The notes beneath the pieces are model-generated. The model had not been told where the DNA came from. It saw only the letters and a program-made list of their open reading frames with translations, and searched no databases. The position numbers and the translations under genes were made by a program. A stretch of 42,022 nucleotides of DNA from Candidatus Hydrogenedentota bacterium (GTDB lineage: Bacteria; Hydrogenedentota; Hydrogenedentia; Hydrogenedentales; SLHB01): positions 1 to 42,022 of the forward strand of contig JAIBAQ010000031.1 of assembly GCA_019695095.1 (NCBI GenBank), written 5' to 3'. Positions 33,425 to 42,022 of this stretch are shown here, one piece after another. Numbering within the stretch: position 1 is the first letter of the stretch; each line of letters opens with the position of its first letter.

Positions 33425-35413
33425 ATGGCATATTTTGTTACCGGTGGAACCGGTTTTATAGGCTCAAACCTCGTTGAGCGACTGCTCAGGAGAAAGGGTG
33501 TCATCTACCTGCTCGTCCGCAAGGAATCCGAGGAGAAGGTGGAGGCCCTTCGTGCGCGATTTGGAGTTAACTCCAAACGCATTGTCTCCGTTTACGGTGA
33601 CCTTTCCGAACCCAAGTTGGGACTCAGGAAAGAGCAGTTCACAAAGCTTAAGGGGCAAATCGACCACTTCTTCCACTTGGCAGCATTCTATAACTTGATG
33701 TCGGAAGACGAGAACCTCGAGAACCAGGTCAATGTCCAGGGTACCCGGCGCGCAGTGGAAGTGGCTGGGGCCCTTCAAGCCAAGTGCTTTCACCAGATGA
33801 GTTCCATCGCCGTCGCCGGCGAATTTCGTGGGTACTGGCGAGAGGACATGTTCAAAGAGGCTGAGGGGCTTCGCCATCCCTACTTTCGCGCCAAACACGA
33901 CGCGGAAGGAATTGTCCGGAGAGAATGTAGCGTTCCCTGGCGAATCTACCGCCCGGGGATCGTCGTTGGCCACTCCAAGACGGGCGAAATTAATAAGGTA
34001 GACGGACCCTACTACTTCTTCCGCTTCATTCAGAAGGTACGGAAGGTGTTTCCCGCGTGGGTACCACTAATCGGACTGGAAGGGGGCAGAATCAATATTG
34101 TTCCTGTCGATTATGTCGTCGATGCCATTGATCACCTGGCGCACAAGCGCGGTCTCAACAAACGCAGCTTTCACATCACAGATCCCGAGCCATTTCGCGC
34201 CGGCGAGATTCTGAACCTCTTCGCCAAGGCGGCCCACGCCCCGCAATTCGCCATGCGGATTGACTCGCGTATGTTCGACATTATTCCGAAAGGCATACTC
34301 GACGGCGTCTTGGAGCTTCCGCCCATCCGGCGCATTGCCGATACCTTCTTGAAGGACATCGGCATCCCGCGCGAGGCGTTGCGGTATTTGAACTACCCCA
34401 CCCGCTTTGATTGTCGAGACACCATCAAAGAACTCGAAGGCACAGGCATTGTCTGTCCCCGTCTCAGCGACTACGCGCCCATGTTGTGGGACTACTGGCA
34501 GCGTCACCTGGATCCGGACTTGCACCGCGACAGGACCTTGGCAGGGGCGGTGAAGGACAAAGTCATTCTCATTACTGGCGCGTCGTCGGGCATTGGGCGA
34601 GCAGCCGCTGTCAAGATTGCGGCCGCCGGCGGAACGCCGATCATTGCGTCGCGTTCCCTTGAGAAATTGCGCGACGCGCAGCAAGAAATCGAGTCTCTGG
34701 GCGGCAAAGCCCACATTTATCAGGCCGACATCTCCGACATGGAAAGTTGCGACCAGCTCATCGACCAGATTCTAAGGGACCACGGCCGCGTGGATATCCT
34801 TGTAAACAACGCGGGCCGTTCCATTCGGCGCTCGATCAGGCAATCCTACGATCGCTTTCACGATTTCGAACGTACGATGCAGCTCAATTACTTCGGAGCT
34901 GTCCGCTTGATCCTGAAGGTGCTACCGGGAATGACAGAACGAAAATGCGGTCACATCATCAACATATCGACCATTGGCGTACTCGCAAACTCTCCACGGT
35001 TCTCGGCCTACACGTCCAGCAAATCCGCGCTCGACACCTTCTCGCGATGCGTTCAAGCGGAGTTGCTCGATAAGGACATCAAGTTCACGACTATCAATAT
35101 GCCACTTGTACGAACCCCCATGATCAGTCCGACCTCGTTTTACGAGCACGTTCCTGCGCTTTCCTCCGAGGAGGCAGCCGATATGGTGTGCGAAGCCATC
35201 GTAGAGCAGCCGAAGCGTATCGCTACGCGCCTGGGTATTTTTGCCCAAGTGATGACAACTCTGTTCCCGAATCTTGCCGACGTGATTCTGAACACGGCGT
35301 ATAAGATGTTTCCCGATACTGACCCCGCAAAGCAGGACGAAACGGCAGGGCAGGCCGAACCTTCTTCTGAGGCGGTTGTGTTTGCTGCTATTATGCGTGG
35401 AATCTACTGGTAA
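33425..35413 (+). CDS. Two-domain SDR protein resembling bacterial fatty acyl-CoA reductase
   Basis: 662 residues made of two Rossmann dehydrogenases. Residues 1-365 form an extended NAD_binding_4-type domain: FVTGGTGFIGSNLVE, FHLAAFYNL, catalytic Tyr-x-x-x-Lys in HPYFRAKHDAE and IYRPGIVVG. Residues 375-640 form a classical SDR with TGASSGIGRAAA, LVNNAGRSIRRS, the catalytic Ser in NISTIG and Tyr-Lys in AYTSSKSAL. Length and order match the about 660-residue Marinobacter-type enzymes that reduce acyl-CoA to fatty alcohol in two steps. It could support wax or ether lipid synthesis; a generic SDR fusion is the alternative. AGGGTGA precedes the ATG. The methyltransferase follows after 44 bp. Confidence 0.87.
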   Translation: MAYFVTGGTGFIGSNLVERLLRRKGVIYLLVRKESEEKVEALRARFGVNSKRIVSVYGDLSEPKLGLRKEQFTKLKGQIDHFFHLAAFYNLMSEDENLENQVNVQGTRRAVEVAGALQAKCFHQMSSIAVAGEFRGYWREDMFKEAEGLRHPYFRAKHDAEGIVRRECSVPWRIYRPGIVVGHSKTGEINKVDGPYYFFRFIQKVRKVFPAWVPLIGLEGGRINIVPVDYVVDAIDHLAHKRGLNKRSFHITDPEPFRAGEILNLFAKAAHAPQFAMRIDSRMFDIIPKGILDGVLELPPIRRIADTFLKDIGIPREALRYLNYPTRFDCRDTIKELEGTGIVCPRLSDYAPMLWDYWQRHLDPDLHRDRTLAGAVKDKVILITGASSGIGRAAAVKIAAAGGTPIIASRSLEKLRDAQQEIESLGGKAHIYQADISDMESCDQLIDQILRDHGRVDILVNNAGRSIRRSIRQSYDRFHDFERTMQLNYFGAVRLILKVLPGMTERKCGHIINISTIGVLANSPRFSAYTSSKSALDTFSRCVQAELLDKDIKFTTINMPLVRTPMISPTSFYEHVPALSSEEAADMVCEAIVEQPKRIATRLGIFAQVMTTLFPNLADVILNTAYKMFPDTDPAKQDETAGQAEPSSEAVVFAAIMRGIYW

Positions 35414-35457
35414 TCCAGCCCTAGAAAGAATAGACATCGCATCGAGGTAGTAGTCGC

Positions 35458-36090
35458 ATGATGATTGTGCCTGAAGACATAGAAGCATACGCGGCGTCTC
35501 ATACGTCCGAATTGGACCCCGTGTTGGGCGCGCTTGAAACGGAAACTCGGGAATCGATGAAGTACCCGCATATGCTTGTCGGAAAAGTGGAAGGCCGGTT
35601 CCTCCAACTACTCGTCCGCTTGACCGGAGCACGGCGCATTCTCGAAATTGGCACCTTCACTGGATACAGCGCCTTGTGTATGGCGGAAGCGCTTCCGGAT
35701 GACGGGAGTATTGTCACGTGTGACATCGATGAGGCCGCGACAAGCCTGGCGCGGCAATACTGGGCCAAGAGCCCACACGGGCGAAAGATTGACCTAAGGC
35801 TTGCCCCCGCGCTGGATACCCTCGCCTCACTCGACGGTCCCTTTGACATGGTCTTCATCGATGCGGATAAGGAGAACTACACAAATTACTGGGAAGCTGC
35901 CCTGCCAAAAGTCAGGCAAGGCGGCTTGTTGGTCGTGGATAATGTCCTTTGGGGTGGGCGCGTACTCAATCCCGTCAGACCGGTGGACATCGCCGTGGAC
36001 GCATTCAACAAACTAGCAGCCGAAGATCCGCGTGTGGATTCCGTGCTGCTCACAGTCCGCGATGGTGTGACCCTGGCGCGCAAACGATAA
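35458..36090 (+). CDS. Class I SAM-dependent O-methyltransferase
   Basis: 210 residues of the catechol/caffeoyl-CoA O-methyltransferase type. Motif I ILEIGTFTGYSALCMA binds S-adenosylmethionine; FIDADKENYTNYWE and VVDNVLWGGRV hold the divalent-metal ligands and the post-motif loop. The likely reaction is methylation of a small hydroxylated aromatic, but the substrate cannot be told. GAGGTAG lies upstream of tandem ATGs at 35458 and 35461. It is probably co-transcribed with the acyl-CoA reductase gene and converges on the next gene with 6 bp between stops. Confidence 0.92.
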   Translation: MMIVPEDIEAYAASHTSELDPVLGALETETRESMKYPHMLVGKVEGRFLQLLVRLTGARRILEIGTFTGYSALCMAEALPDDGSIVTCDIDEAATSLARQYWAKSPHGRKIDLRLAPALDTLASLDGPFDMVFIDADKENYTNYWEAALPKVRQGGLLVVDNVLWGGRVLNPVRPVDIAVDAFNKLAAEDPRVDSVLLTVRDGVTLARKR

Positions 36091-36096
36091 AGCGGA

Positions 36097-37041
36097 TCAG
36101 GGTTGTGCGTGCTGTTTTAGAAAGTCCCAGACTACCTGGCTTGCTTCGAAATCGAACGAGGTCTTGCCCACAAGCGATTCGGGGAAGTTGACGTCTCCAC
36201 CTGGCCACGTGTGACCGCCGCCATCCACCGAGATTAGTACGACCTCCGCACCTCCTGGGCCTGCCGAATACGTGTCTTTTGCTGCGGTTGTGCCGTCATC
36301 CCCGGCAGTGTCTGGCAGTGCCTCTGTAACCGGAGGCACTTGCGCCGCGTTGTTCTGAATCCAGAAGCCAACCGTGTCTGACATACTCTGGTATTGGCTG
36401 CTTAGAAAAGGCCCCTGCTGCACTGTCCCTCCTTCCCAGGGGAAGAATGGATCGTCAATGCCCTGGATCATCAAGATGGGCAATGGACTTGAGGGACTAA
36501 CCGCCTCTTCCCAGCCGACAGGGAGTGTGGTCATGACAGCGGCCACCGCCGCCAAGCGATCCGTAAGTTCACACGCCAGTCGATGGGTCATTAAGGCGCC
36601 ATTGGATGCACCCGCCACGTAGACTCTCTTGGGGTCGATTGCATAGTCGGCAGCCAGCTTATCTATGAGAGCCGAAATGAACGCAACGTCGTCGGCTGGC
36701 TTGCCAAGGGCGCTCACGGTCGACTGAGGAGTCGGATCGGCATTCCAGTGTCTGCGTTTCCCGTCTGGATACACGACAATGAACCCTTCACTGTTGGCAA
36801 TGGCGTCAAACCCCGTCAGGCTCTGCATATAGATACCCGTGACCGCAAACGGATGCAGGGCAATAAGAAGTGGAACCGGTGAATCCGGGCTGTATGAGGG
36901 CGGAACGTGAATGAGGTAGGTACGCTTGATCCCATCAACAAGAATGCTCCCGCGAATTCCTGTTCCACTCTGCGGACAGCCCATCGTGGGAATTCCCAAA
37001 ACTAGACAAGCCAAGAAGAACAGACTCTTGCGCTGTTTCAT
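36097..37041 (-). CDS. Secreted PHB depolymerase/LpqC-type esterase
   Basis: 314-residue alpha/beta hydrolase with an N-terminal signal sequence ending in PTMGC, which may be a lipobox (weak at position -3). The catalytic triad is readable: Ser in AGASNGALM, Asp in GIDDPFFPW and His in GGGHTWPGG. The oxyanion region is LIALHPF. This family includes polyhydroxybutyrate depolymerases, feruloyl and acetylxylan esterases; the true ester is unknown. The ATG at 37041 has GAGGAG seven bases upstream and starts the signal peptide MKQRKSLFFLACL. Confidence 0.9.
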   Translation of the reverse strand: MKQRKSLFFLACLVLGIPTMGCPQSGTGIRGSILVDGIKRTYLIHVPPSYSPDSPVPLLIALHPFAVTGIYMQSLTGFDAIANSEGFIVVYPDGKRRHWNADPTPQSTVSALGKPADDVAFISALIDKLAADYAIDPKRVYVAGASNGALMTHRLACELTDRLAAVAAVMTTLPVGWEEAVSPSSPLPILMIQGIDDPFFPWEGGTVQQGPFLSSQYQSMSDTVGFWIQNNAAQVPPVTEALPDTAGDDGTTAAKDTYSAGPGGAEVVLISVDGGGHTWPGGDVNFPESLVGKTSFDFEASQVVWDFLKQHAQP

Positions 37042-37103
37042 GGCGCTGCTCCTCATCTGGTTTCACTCAGCTAACGCCGCTTTGCGCTCCCGAATTCCCT
37101 TTC

Positions 37104-38066
37104 TCAGTCCACCTCGGAGGCGCGTTTCCTAAAATCAGCGGCACCTACTCCCACCGATCCCCAAAAGAGAAGGTTGGTCAACAAGATTCCCAACGCGACG
37201 CCGGCGGCAAGGACTGGCGTAGGTACATGACCAGTCTCATGGATTAACGTCGCCGCCGCGAAGTAGGGCACTCCAGTTGCATTGGGGGTAACCGGCACTG
37301 CTGAGACAATTGCATGGATGCCTTTCGATGCCGCGCTTACATGCATCGGAATGGGGTATCCAAATGCGACATAAAGAAGCCGGCCGGCCCATACATCTAA
37401 GATTCCTGCGATGAGCGTCAATACTCCGGTGTAGACCGCTGTACTTCCAAATGAGCGTACCTCGCGCGCGACTTTTGGCGCAAGCGACACCAAGTTCTGC
37501 AAACGGCCTTTTGATGTAATTCGTGAAGCCAGCCTTTCCCAGTAGCTTGCATTCGCCAGCACCATTAAGGCGCCGGCAAAACCCAGACACAAAAGCACAC
37601 CTGTCACAATCAGCGCGCTGCGGTTGGGAAGACTGACAAAGGCGAGGCCAAACAACCCAATTCCTACGGTGCTTGCCATCTCCAAGACGCGATCGACGAG
37701 TATCCACGCGGCTATTCGAGCAGTTCGATGCTTGCGGATCAGAAGCGGGCTGAACTCCCCCATTCGGGCAGGCGACCATTCCCCCGCTGCTTTTGACAAG
37801 AAGAAAATGCCTACGGAATTGTTGCCAGGGCCGAGCGCTATCCGCCATTTGAGTGCACGTATCCAAAGGGCTGCCAGCGTGACCAGAACCATCACGCAGA
37901 TGGTGACGCCGTCTACATCCTTCATGGCAGCGCGAATGCGCTCCCATCCGATCGTCCAGACTGCGCCCAGATATAGCGAAATCCCCGCAATCCACAAGAG
38001 CTTTCGATAATGGGAACGCTTAACCTCTCCGGGTGTCTGATCAGTCTCTTGCTCGTTGCTGTTCAT
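37104..38066 (-). CDS. Flippase-like multi-pass membrane protein (LPG synthase TM region family)
   Basis: 320 residues with about eight hydrophobic helices. It has the pattern of the lysylphosphatidylglycerol-synthase transmembrane family (UPF0104): WIRALKWRIAL, then SKAAGEWSPARMGEF, which matches the family's conserved 'GRxGE' region, and a C-terminal IHAIVSAVPVTPNATGVPYF. Relatives translocate lipids or glycolipids; no synthase domain is attached here. The ATG at 38066 is preferred to the TTG two codons upstream. No strong ribosome binding site is visible. Confidence 0.82.
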   Translation of the reverse strand: MNSNEQETDQTPGEVKRSHYRKLLWIAGISLYLGAVWTIGWERIRAAMKDVDGVTICVMVLVTLAALWIRALKWRIALGPGNNSVGIFFLSKAAGEWSPARMGEFSPLLIRKHRTARIAAWILVDRVLEMASTVGIGLFGLAFVSLPNRSALIVTGVLLCLGFAGALMVLANASYWERLASRITSKGRLQNLVSLAPKVAREVRSFGSTAVYTGVLTLIAGILDVWAGRLLYVAFGYPIPMHVSAASKGIHAIVSAVPVTPNATGVPYFAAATLIHETGHVPTPVLAAGVALGILLTNLLFWGSVGVGAADFRKRASEVD

Positions 38067-38101
38067 TGGCAATATCGTATCAAGTAGCTAATGCTGAATG
38101 C

Positions 38102-39136
38102 CTAGTGTTCATGTTGCCCCGGGTGGGTTGCGTTTGTATGCTCGGCATAGTGCTCCTTGAGCATATCCATTCCGAAGTCCCCCTTGAAGTCCCGCCATAC
38201 CGTGTGAACGTGATTGGCATTGTTCTGCGTGTTGTCGTATTCAATCAAGAATGTAGGCCCTTGGATTCGGTAGTAGTGCTTCTCCCCTTTCTCCAATCCC
38301 CCCATCCACGCGAACTTTATACCATCGAGTCCAGAGGCGCGGACCTTGACGAGGCGTTCCTCGGCTTGCTCGCGCCGCATCACCGATGCATACAGCTGCA
38401 ACAGGCTAATCAAGATACCACGTTGTTCTTCGTTCAAGTCAGTGTACGCAATTCCCGTGTCTTCTTGAATGGCGGCCTCGCGTTCGGCGCCGGTCAGGAT
38501 ATCCGCGGGCGCGGTATCACTCACCACTCCAGCCTTGCGTTGTTCGGGGCTTAAGGATTTGACGAGATTTCGCGCAAGGTCCTCTTCTTGCCCCAAAGCG
38601 CGTGTGCCTTTGCGTGATCCGGCGAGCACCTCCCCGGGATTCGACCCCAGGAACTGTGGCAGCGTCGCAACGATGTGACCATCGACGATGGTCCAATGAA
38701 GCGACAAATGGTGTCCTTCGTATCGCAGCCCCCAGTTCTTGTCGGACCCTGGTTCTCCAAAGTAGGTCACGTAGTATTGCAGCGGATCGCGGGTCGTGTC
38801 ATTAGGCGAAATCTCTCGCAGCACGTTCTCCATATCGCGAATCGTCTCAACGGTGGCATAACCTTCTTGACTCAATCCTGTGCTGAGAACGGCGAGAGCC
38901 TTTTCTTTCTGATCCGGATTCAGTTGCTTCAACATGATTCCCTTTCGCGCTTTGGGAAAATAGTGCCAATTGAGGCGCTCGTCGTTGTCAAAGGGCAATA
39001 CCGCCGTCTCGCGTTGGGTCTTGTCCAGAGAGTCCAGAAAGCTCTTCGATTTCTCGACCAACTCATCGAACGCTGTGTCCGCATGCGCCACCATCGCTCC
39101 AAGGAGCGCTATCAACATAAAAGAAAGCCGATTCAT
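38102..39136 (-). CDS. Secreted DUF3500-family protein
   Basis: 344 residues with a signal peptide (MNRLSFMLIALLGAMVAHA). The centre contains GLRYEGHHLSLHWTIVDG and ATLPQFLGSNPGEV, hallmarks of DUF3500, and the end carries a HVHTVWRDFKGDFGMDMLKEHY block and His-rich tail. The conserved His residues suggest a metal site, but the family has no established function. The ATG at 39136 has GGAG about eight bases upstream. It is divergent from the L,D-transpeptidase across 183 bp. Confidence 0.87.
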   Translation of the reverse strand: MNRLSFMLIALLGAMVAHADTAFDELVEKSKSFLDSLDKTQRETAVLPFDNDERLNWHYFPKARKGIMLKQLNPDQKEKALAVLSTGLSQEGYATVETIRDMENVLREISPNDTTRDPLQYYVTYFGEPGSDKNWGLRYEGHHLSLHWTIVDGHIVATLPQFLGSNPGEVLAGSRKGTRALGQEEDLARNLVKSLSPEQRKAGVVSDTAPADILTGAEREAAIQEDTGIAYTDLNEEQRGILISLLQLYASVMRREQAEERLVKVRASGLDGIKFAWMGGLEKGEKHYYRIQGPTFLIEYDNTQNNANHVHTVWRDFKGDFGMDMLKEHYAEHTNATHPGQHEH

Positions 39137-39319
39137 GAGCGTTCTCCAGCCTTGCATTCCGGGTTTCGCCAACACCTTCCCACGGGACGGCGTATCCTAC
39201 CGGAATCGTCCATGCGCCGCACCTTTGATGAAGGTGAATGTGCTTGCCTGTCACTGCTACGATATGCGCCCGTTTCGAAAGAAGACCGCTGAATGTGAAC
39301 GAGAGTATGGAGAGCCTTA

Positions 39320-39982
39320 ATGAGATTCCGTCCCTTCACGGGAGTATTGATAGCCGCATGTTTCTTGATGGGTACGTCAACGGAGGGTGTTGACATGGCA
39401 TCCACACAAATATCGGGTTCGGCCGCCGAGGCCGCCGCGCAAGTCGCCTTGACTCGCGAACAGTGCGAGACTCTGAAGAAGCATCATTGGCGCAAACGTA
39501 TCCCCGAGGGCATCGGCGTGTGGGTATCTGTTGACGAGCAGATGCTGCGTGTCATTGATGGCGATGCGATCGTGTGGCAAGTATCATGCGCAACGGCAAC
39601 CCGCGGAACAGGCTCAAAGAAGGATAGTCTCAAAACTCCCCTCGGCTGGCACAGCATAAAGCGCAAGATCGGGGCCGGAGCGCCGTGGGGTCAGGTATTC
39701 CGTTCTGCGAAGGCCGTTAACGAGATTTGGAAGCCTGGCGATTCCACAAAAGAGGATCTTGTTCTCACTCGGCTTTTGTGGTTAACGGGTGAGGAACCCG
39801 GCAAGAACAAGGGCGGCGACGTCGACTCGTTTGATCGCTGCATCTACATACACGGAACGAACGACGAGGAACGTATCGGTACACCGTCATCGCATGGATG
39901 CATACGTCTCCGCAACGATGACGTGATTGTCTTCTTTGACATGATTCCTGAAGGGACTATGGTGCTTATTACGGAGAACTGA
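39320..39982 (+). CDS. L,D-transpeptidase (YkuD domain)
   Basis: 220-residue exported enzyme with a signal peptide (about 1-22). The YkuD active site is complete: His178 in YIHGTNDE and Ser191-His-Gly-Cys194-Ile-Arg in SSHGCIRLRND, with TPLGWHSIKRKIG upstream. It cross-links peptidoglycan peptides through 3-3 bonds or anchors proteins to peptidoglycan. GGAGAG lies just upstream of the ATG. It converges on the pilin-fusion gene with 3 bp between stops. Confidence 0.93.
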   Translation: MRFRPFTGVLIAACFLMGTSTEGVDMASTQISGSAAEAAAQVALTREQCETLKKHHWRKRIPEGIGVWVSVDEQMLRVIDGDAIVWQVSCATATRGTGSKKDSLKTPLGWHSIKRKIGAGAPWGQVFRSAKAVNEIWKPGDSTKEDLVLTRLLWLTGEEPGKNKGGDVDSFDRCIYIHGTNDEERIGTPSSHGCIRLRNDDVIVFFDMIPEGTMVLITEN

Positions 39983-39985
39983 GAC

Positions 39986-42022
39986 TCATTCGCCTTCTTT
40001 TTCGCCGCAATCGAAATAGCGATTCGTGCGCGGGCCAAACCAACCGACGGCCCAACGCTCATTGATTCCGCCATAGATGTTCGGACCGTCCGGCGCCCAT
40101 TCCCATTTCTCGCTTGTGACATGACCGTCACACCACACCACGTTTACGCGGCCGTCGTGACGAAAATGCAAGCTCGGTGAGGCAAAGCCCCAGTCCTGAT
40201 TGCCTCTGGGATAATCGTCAGTGACAAATAGAGGCGGCTCCAGGAATCCGTACTCAACAATGTACCCCTCCTGCGGCATGGCGGCATCGGCAAACATGAT
40301 AGTCTGCGCGGGATTGGCAACGCGCGAGTCCAGCGTTGAATGCTTCGGGGCGGTCAAGTAGTCATCCTGGTAATACGTACCTCCAATGTAGGCCGCGTTG
40401 TAACCGTATCCCCCGGTACCAGCTTCAAATGCGTTCGGTACGTCGCCACGTTTTCTGAACTCGGTGAACACCGGGCATTCTTTGACGCGCGCGTCGGGCA
40501 AGTATTCCGCCAATAATCCCTTTCCTGGGTCGAAATCGCTATCGGGACTGGGTGTCTCTCGCATCCCATGCCAGCGCACTCGCCCGCCGAACCCTTCATT
40601 GATGTCTGGAGCGGCGGGTACGTAGCGCCCCTGGTTCTCTGACGCGTACATGGTGTTTGCCAGGTAGAGCTGGCGTAGGTTGTTGGCGCACGTTACCGAT
40701 AACGCTTTCTGACGCGCCCTGCTCAACGCAGGCAGCAGAATGGCAGCCAGGATTCCGATGATCGCAATCACGACAAGCAACTCAACGAGCGTAAACCCGC
40801 GTCGGTGCGCAGGCTTTCGTGTGCAGTATGCTGGCAAACTCAAGCACAAGGCCAGGAAAAGAACGAAGACCAATGGCGTTGTGCGCAGCGGAACGGATAC
40901 ATAGTCGGATGGCCCGTATTCGCCGCTCGAAAGCTCTTCGGTCTGTTGCGCATCGGCGTATGCGTTTAAGGTGAATCGCGAGTCACGATTACTGACTTCA
41001 ATTACAACTCCGGCGCGACCACCATATGCGAGTGTTTGGTGACCGTTCGCACCCAAGTCTGCATCGGGGGATAGGATTGTGCCGTCTTGAACCCATATCG
41101 TGATTGGCGTTCCTTCGGCTACGATGTTCCCAAATACATCCCGGATGACGTCAGACACCAACTCCATTGTCACCGGGCTGTCGCCATCCGGTTCGCCGAC
41201 GGTCCACGTTATGGGACCAACTGGCGGTCCAGGCAGGAACTCGTATTGCAGCTCTCCGTACGCCGCCCCTTGGACAGATGCCGCGCTGATGAAGCTGGTT
41301 CCAGATTGGGTTGGCGCCAAAACCGTGAATGCAATTGAGGCACCGCTCGTAGCAATCTGTACTCCTGCCCTGCCGCTATCCGCGTCCGCACTCTGTATCG
41401 TTCCGCGCGAAGACGAGACGGTGATAAGCGTACCGTCGGCTACCGGCAGGCTGGACTCGTTTTGGATGATTCCACTCGTCACTGTCACCGTGTTGGACCC
41501 ATTCGCAACTACCGAGTTCAGAGGAAGCGCGGACAACGTGATTTCGCCTTGTGGACCGGGACTATTGGTGTCCCCAGCTCCGGCAGTTCCGGCTAATAGA
41601 AACAGGCCGGGATAGCGGGAGGAAAACGTAATCCGGTTTGTGCCGGCACTGACGACAACATTGGCGATACCGGTCTGCGTATAGTTGCCACCCTGCAAAC
41701 GGTACGGCTGCAGGGATGCCTCGTCCATGCCGGTGATGTCTGATGATTCGTACACAATCGTGATCTGAGCCGGTTGAATCCCTGCAGCTACGAAATCCGA
41801 TTCACTTGCATCTATCTGGCGAACTGCACCGCTCTTCAGCAAGCCGCCAATCGGGAGCGTGCCACCCGGTTCGCCTGGTGCATGAATGTCAACGGCACAG
41901 TTGAAGTTGCGCGGTAAGGCAGTTCTTGGTGCGTCTGCAAAGAGGCGCAGTTTTGTGCCGAGTGCATCTTCGGCTTCTCCCAGCAGCGTGCCCGACGGGC
42001 TTCCGCCTTCCAGGGAAGGTAT
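39986..42022 (-). CDS. Partial large protein: Ig-like (Big_1-type) domains fused to a prepilin-like H-x9-DG module
   Basis: 678 residues are visible and the frame is open to the right edge, so the N-terminus is missing. Numbering from the edge: an unassigned beta-rich part (1-155), two invasin-like Ig domains (about 160-260 and 270-370; motifs [14 protein letters not shown] and [15 protein letters not shown]), a hydrophobic helix (about 383-398), then a complete prepilin N-terminus [19 protein letters not shown] with the Gly409-Phe410 peptidase site and Glu at +5, and a globular tail with [14 protein letters not shown], the H-x9-DG motif of prepilin-like proteins of PVC-type bacteria. The prepilin part has no ATG of its own; a TTG near residue 397 could start it separately. 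Confidence 0.85.
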   Translation of the reverse strand: MPSLEGGSPSGTLLGEAEDALGTKLRLFADAPRTALPRNFNCAVDIHAPGEPGGTLPIGGLLKSGAVRQIDASESDFVAAGIQPAQITIVYESSDITGMDEASLQPYRLQGGNYTQTGIANVVVSAGTNRITFSSRYPGLFLLAGTAGAGDTNSPGPQGEITLSALPLNSVVANGSNTVTVTSGIIQNESSLPVADGTLITVSSSRGTIQSADADSGRAGVQIATSGASIAFTVLAPTQSGTSFISAASVQGAAYGELQYEFLPGPPVGPITWTVGEPDGDSPVTMELVSDVIRDVFGNIVAEGTPITIWVQDGTILSPDADLGANGHQTLAYGGRAGVVIEVSNRDSRFTLNAYADAQQTEELSSGEYGPSDYVSVPLRTTPLVFVLFLALCLSLPAYCTRKPAHRRGFTLVELLVVIAIIGILAAILLPALSRARQKALSVTCANNLRQLYLANTMYASENQGRYVPAAPDINEGFGGRVRWHGMRETPSPDSDFDPGKGLLAEYLPDARVKECPVFTEFRKRGDVPNAFEAGTGGYGYNAAYIGGTYYQDDYLTAPKHSTLDSRVANPAQTIMFADAAMPQEGYIVEYGFLEPPLFVTDDYPRGNQDWGFASPSLHFRHDGRVNVVWCDGHVTSEKWEWAPDGPNIYGGINERWAVGWFGPRTNRYFDCGEKEGE

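Noticed and set aside
34922-35632. 236-codon frame opposite the acyl-CoA reductase, and similar long frames opposite the kinase fusion (8995-9660), sulfatase (3900-4430) and leuA (5878-6501)
   Set aside because: All lie antisense to genes with unmistakable protein families, and their translations look like shadow frames (biased Arg, Ser, His).
1-42022. Searched for tRNA, rRNA, CRISPR arrays, transposase genes and phage genes
   Set aside because: No cloverleaf-like segment, regularly spaced repeat array or recognisable mobile-element protein was found. The only repeats are the four intergenic copies listed.

Overview
The window is a gene-dense bacterial chromosome segment, mid-50s % GC by eye, with 34 protein genes, one FMN riboswitch and a small family of dispersed repeats. 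I see no rRNA, tRNA, phage, transposase or CRISPR. The internal prepilin segment with an H-x9-DG tail, a TPR-fused sulfatase, a BNR sialidase and a DUF3500 protein together recall uncultured Gram-negative bacteria of the PVC or Hydrogenedentes type. That placement is an inference from protein style, not a phylogeny. Promoters resemble sigma-70 sites with 16-18 bp spacers (TTGACA/TAAAGT before the riboflavin operon, TTGACG/TACAAT before serC), and starts often have AGGAG-type ribosome binding sites.

Left part (1-12.8 kb): a truncated EamA transporter, an orphan Imm74-like immunity protein, a prolipoprotein diacylglyceryl transferase (lgt), a lipoprotein sulfatase-fold enzyme with TPRs, a CobW-type GTPase and 2-isopropylmalate synthase (leuA). 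These are followed by a minus-strand set of a small nucleotidyltransferase, a GalU-like enzyme and an 1116-residue fusion of a fucokinase-like GHMP kinase to a UDPGP-type pyrophosphorylase. This set looks like a sugar activation unit.

Middle (12.8-28 kb): serC with its own promoter; sialidase plus a YhfC-like membrane protein; alanine dehydrogenase plus an M28 peptidase homologue. Then comes a tight plus-strand operon: dtd, an asparagine-synthetase-like protein with degenerate active sites, a formyltransferase, a GT2 glycosyltransferase with TPRs and a GNAT acetyltransferase. The last four look like a surface-glycan decoration module. A DUF2225 zinc protein and a hybrid PAS histidine kinase diverge from a 432-bp gap.

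Right part (28-42 kb): the riboflavin operon ribD-ribE-ribBA-ribH followed by nusB and a PHP phosphoesterase, all under an FMN riboswitch with a terminator. Divergent from it is a two-domain fatty acyl-CoA reductase-like protein with an O-methyltransferase. Then follow an LpqC-type esterase, a flippase-like membrane protein, a DUF3500 protein, an L,D-transpeptidase and, at the edge, a partial protein joining Ig-like domains to a complete prepilin-like module.

The clearest structure not explained by genes is a 183-192 bp intergenic repeat, three full copies and one short copy, all in the same orientation. The copies are flanked by TA, carry imperfect terminal inverted repeats, and contain a long hairpin. 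In two cases the end of the element supplies the stop codon of the neighbouring gene. I read it as a MITE-like element.
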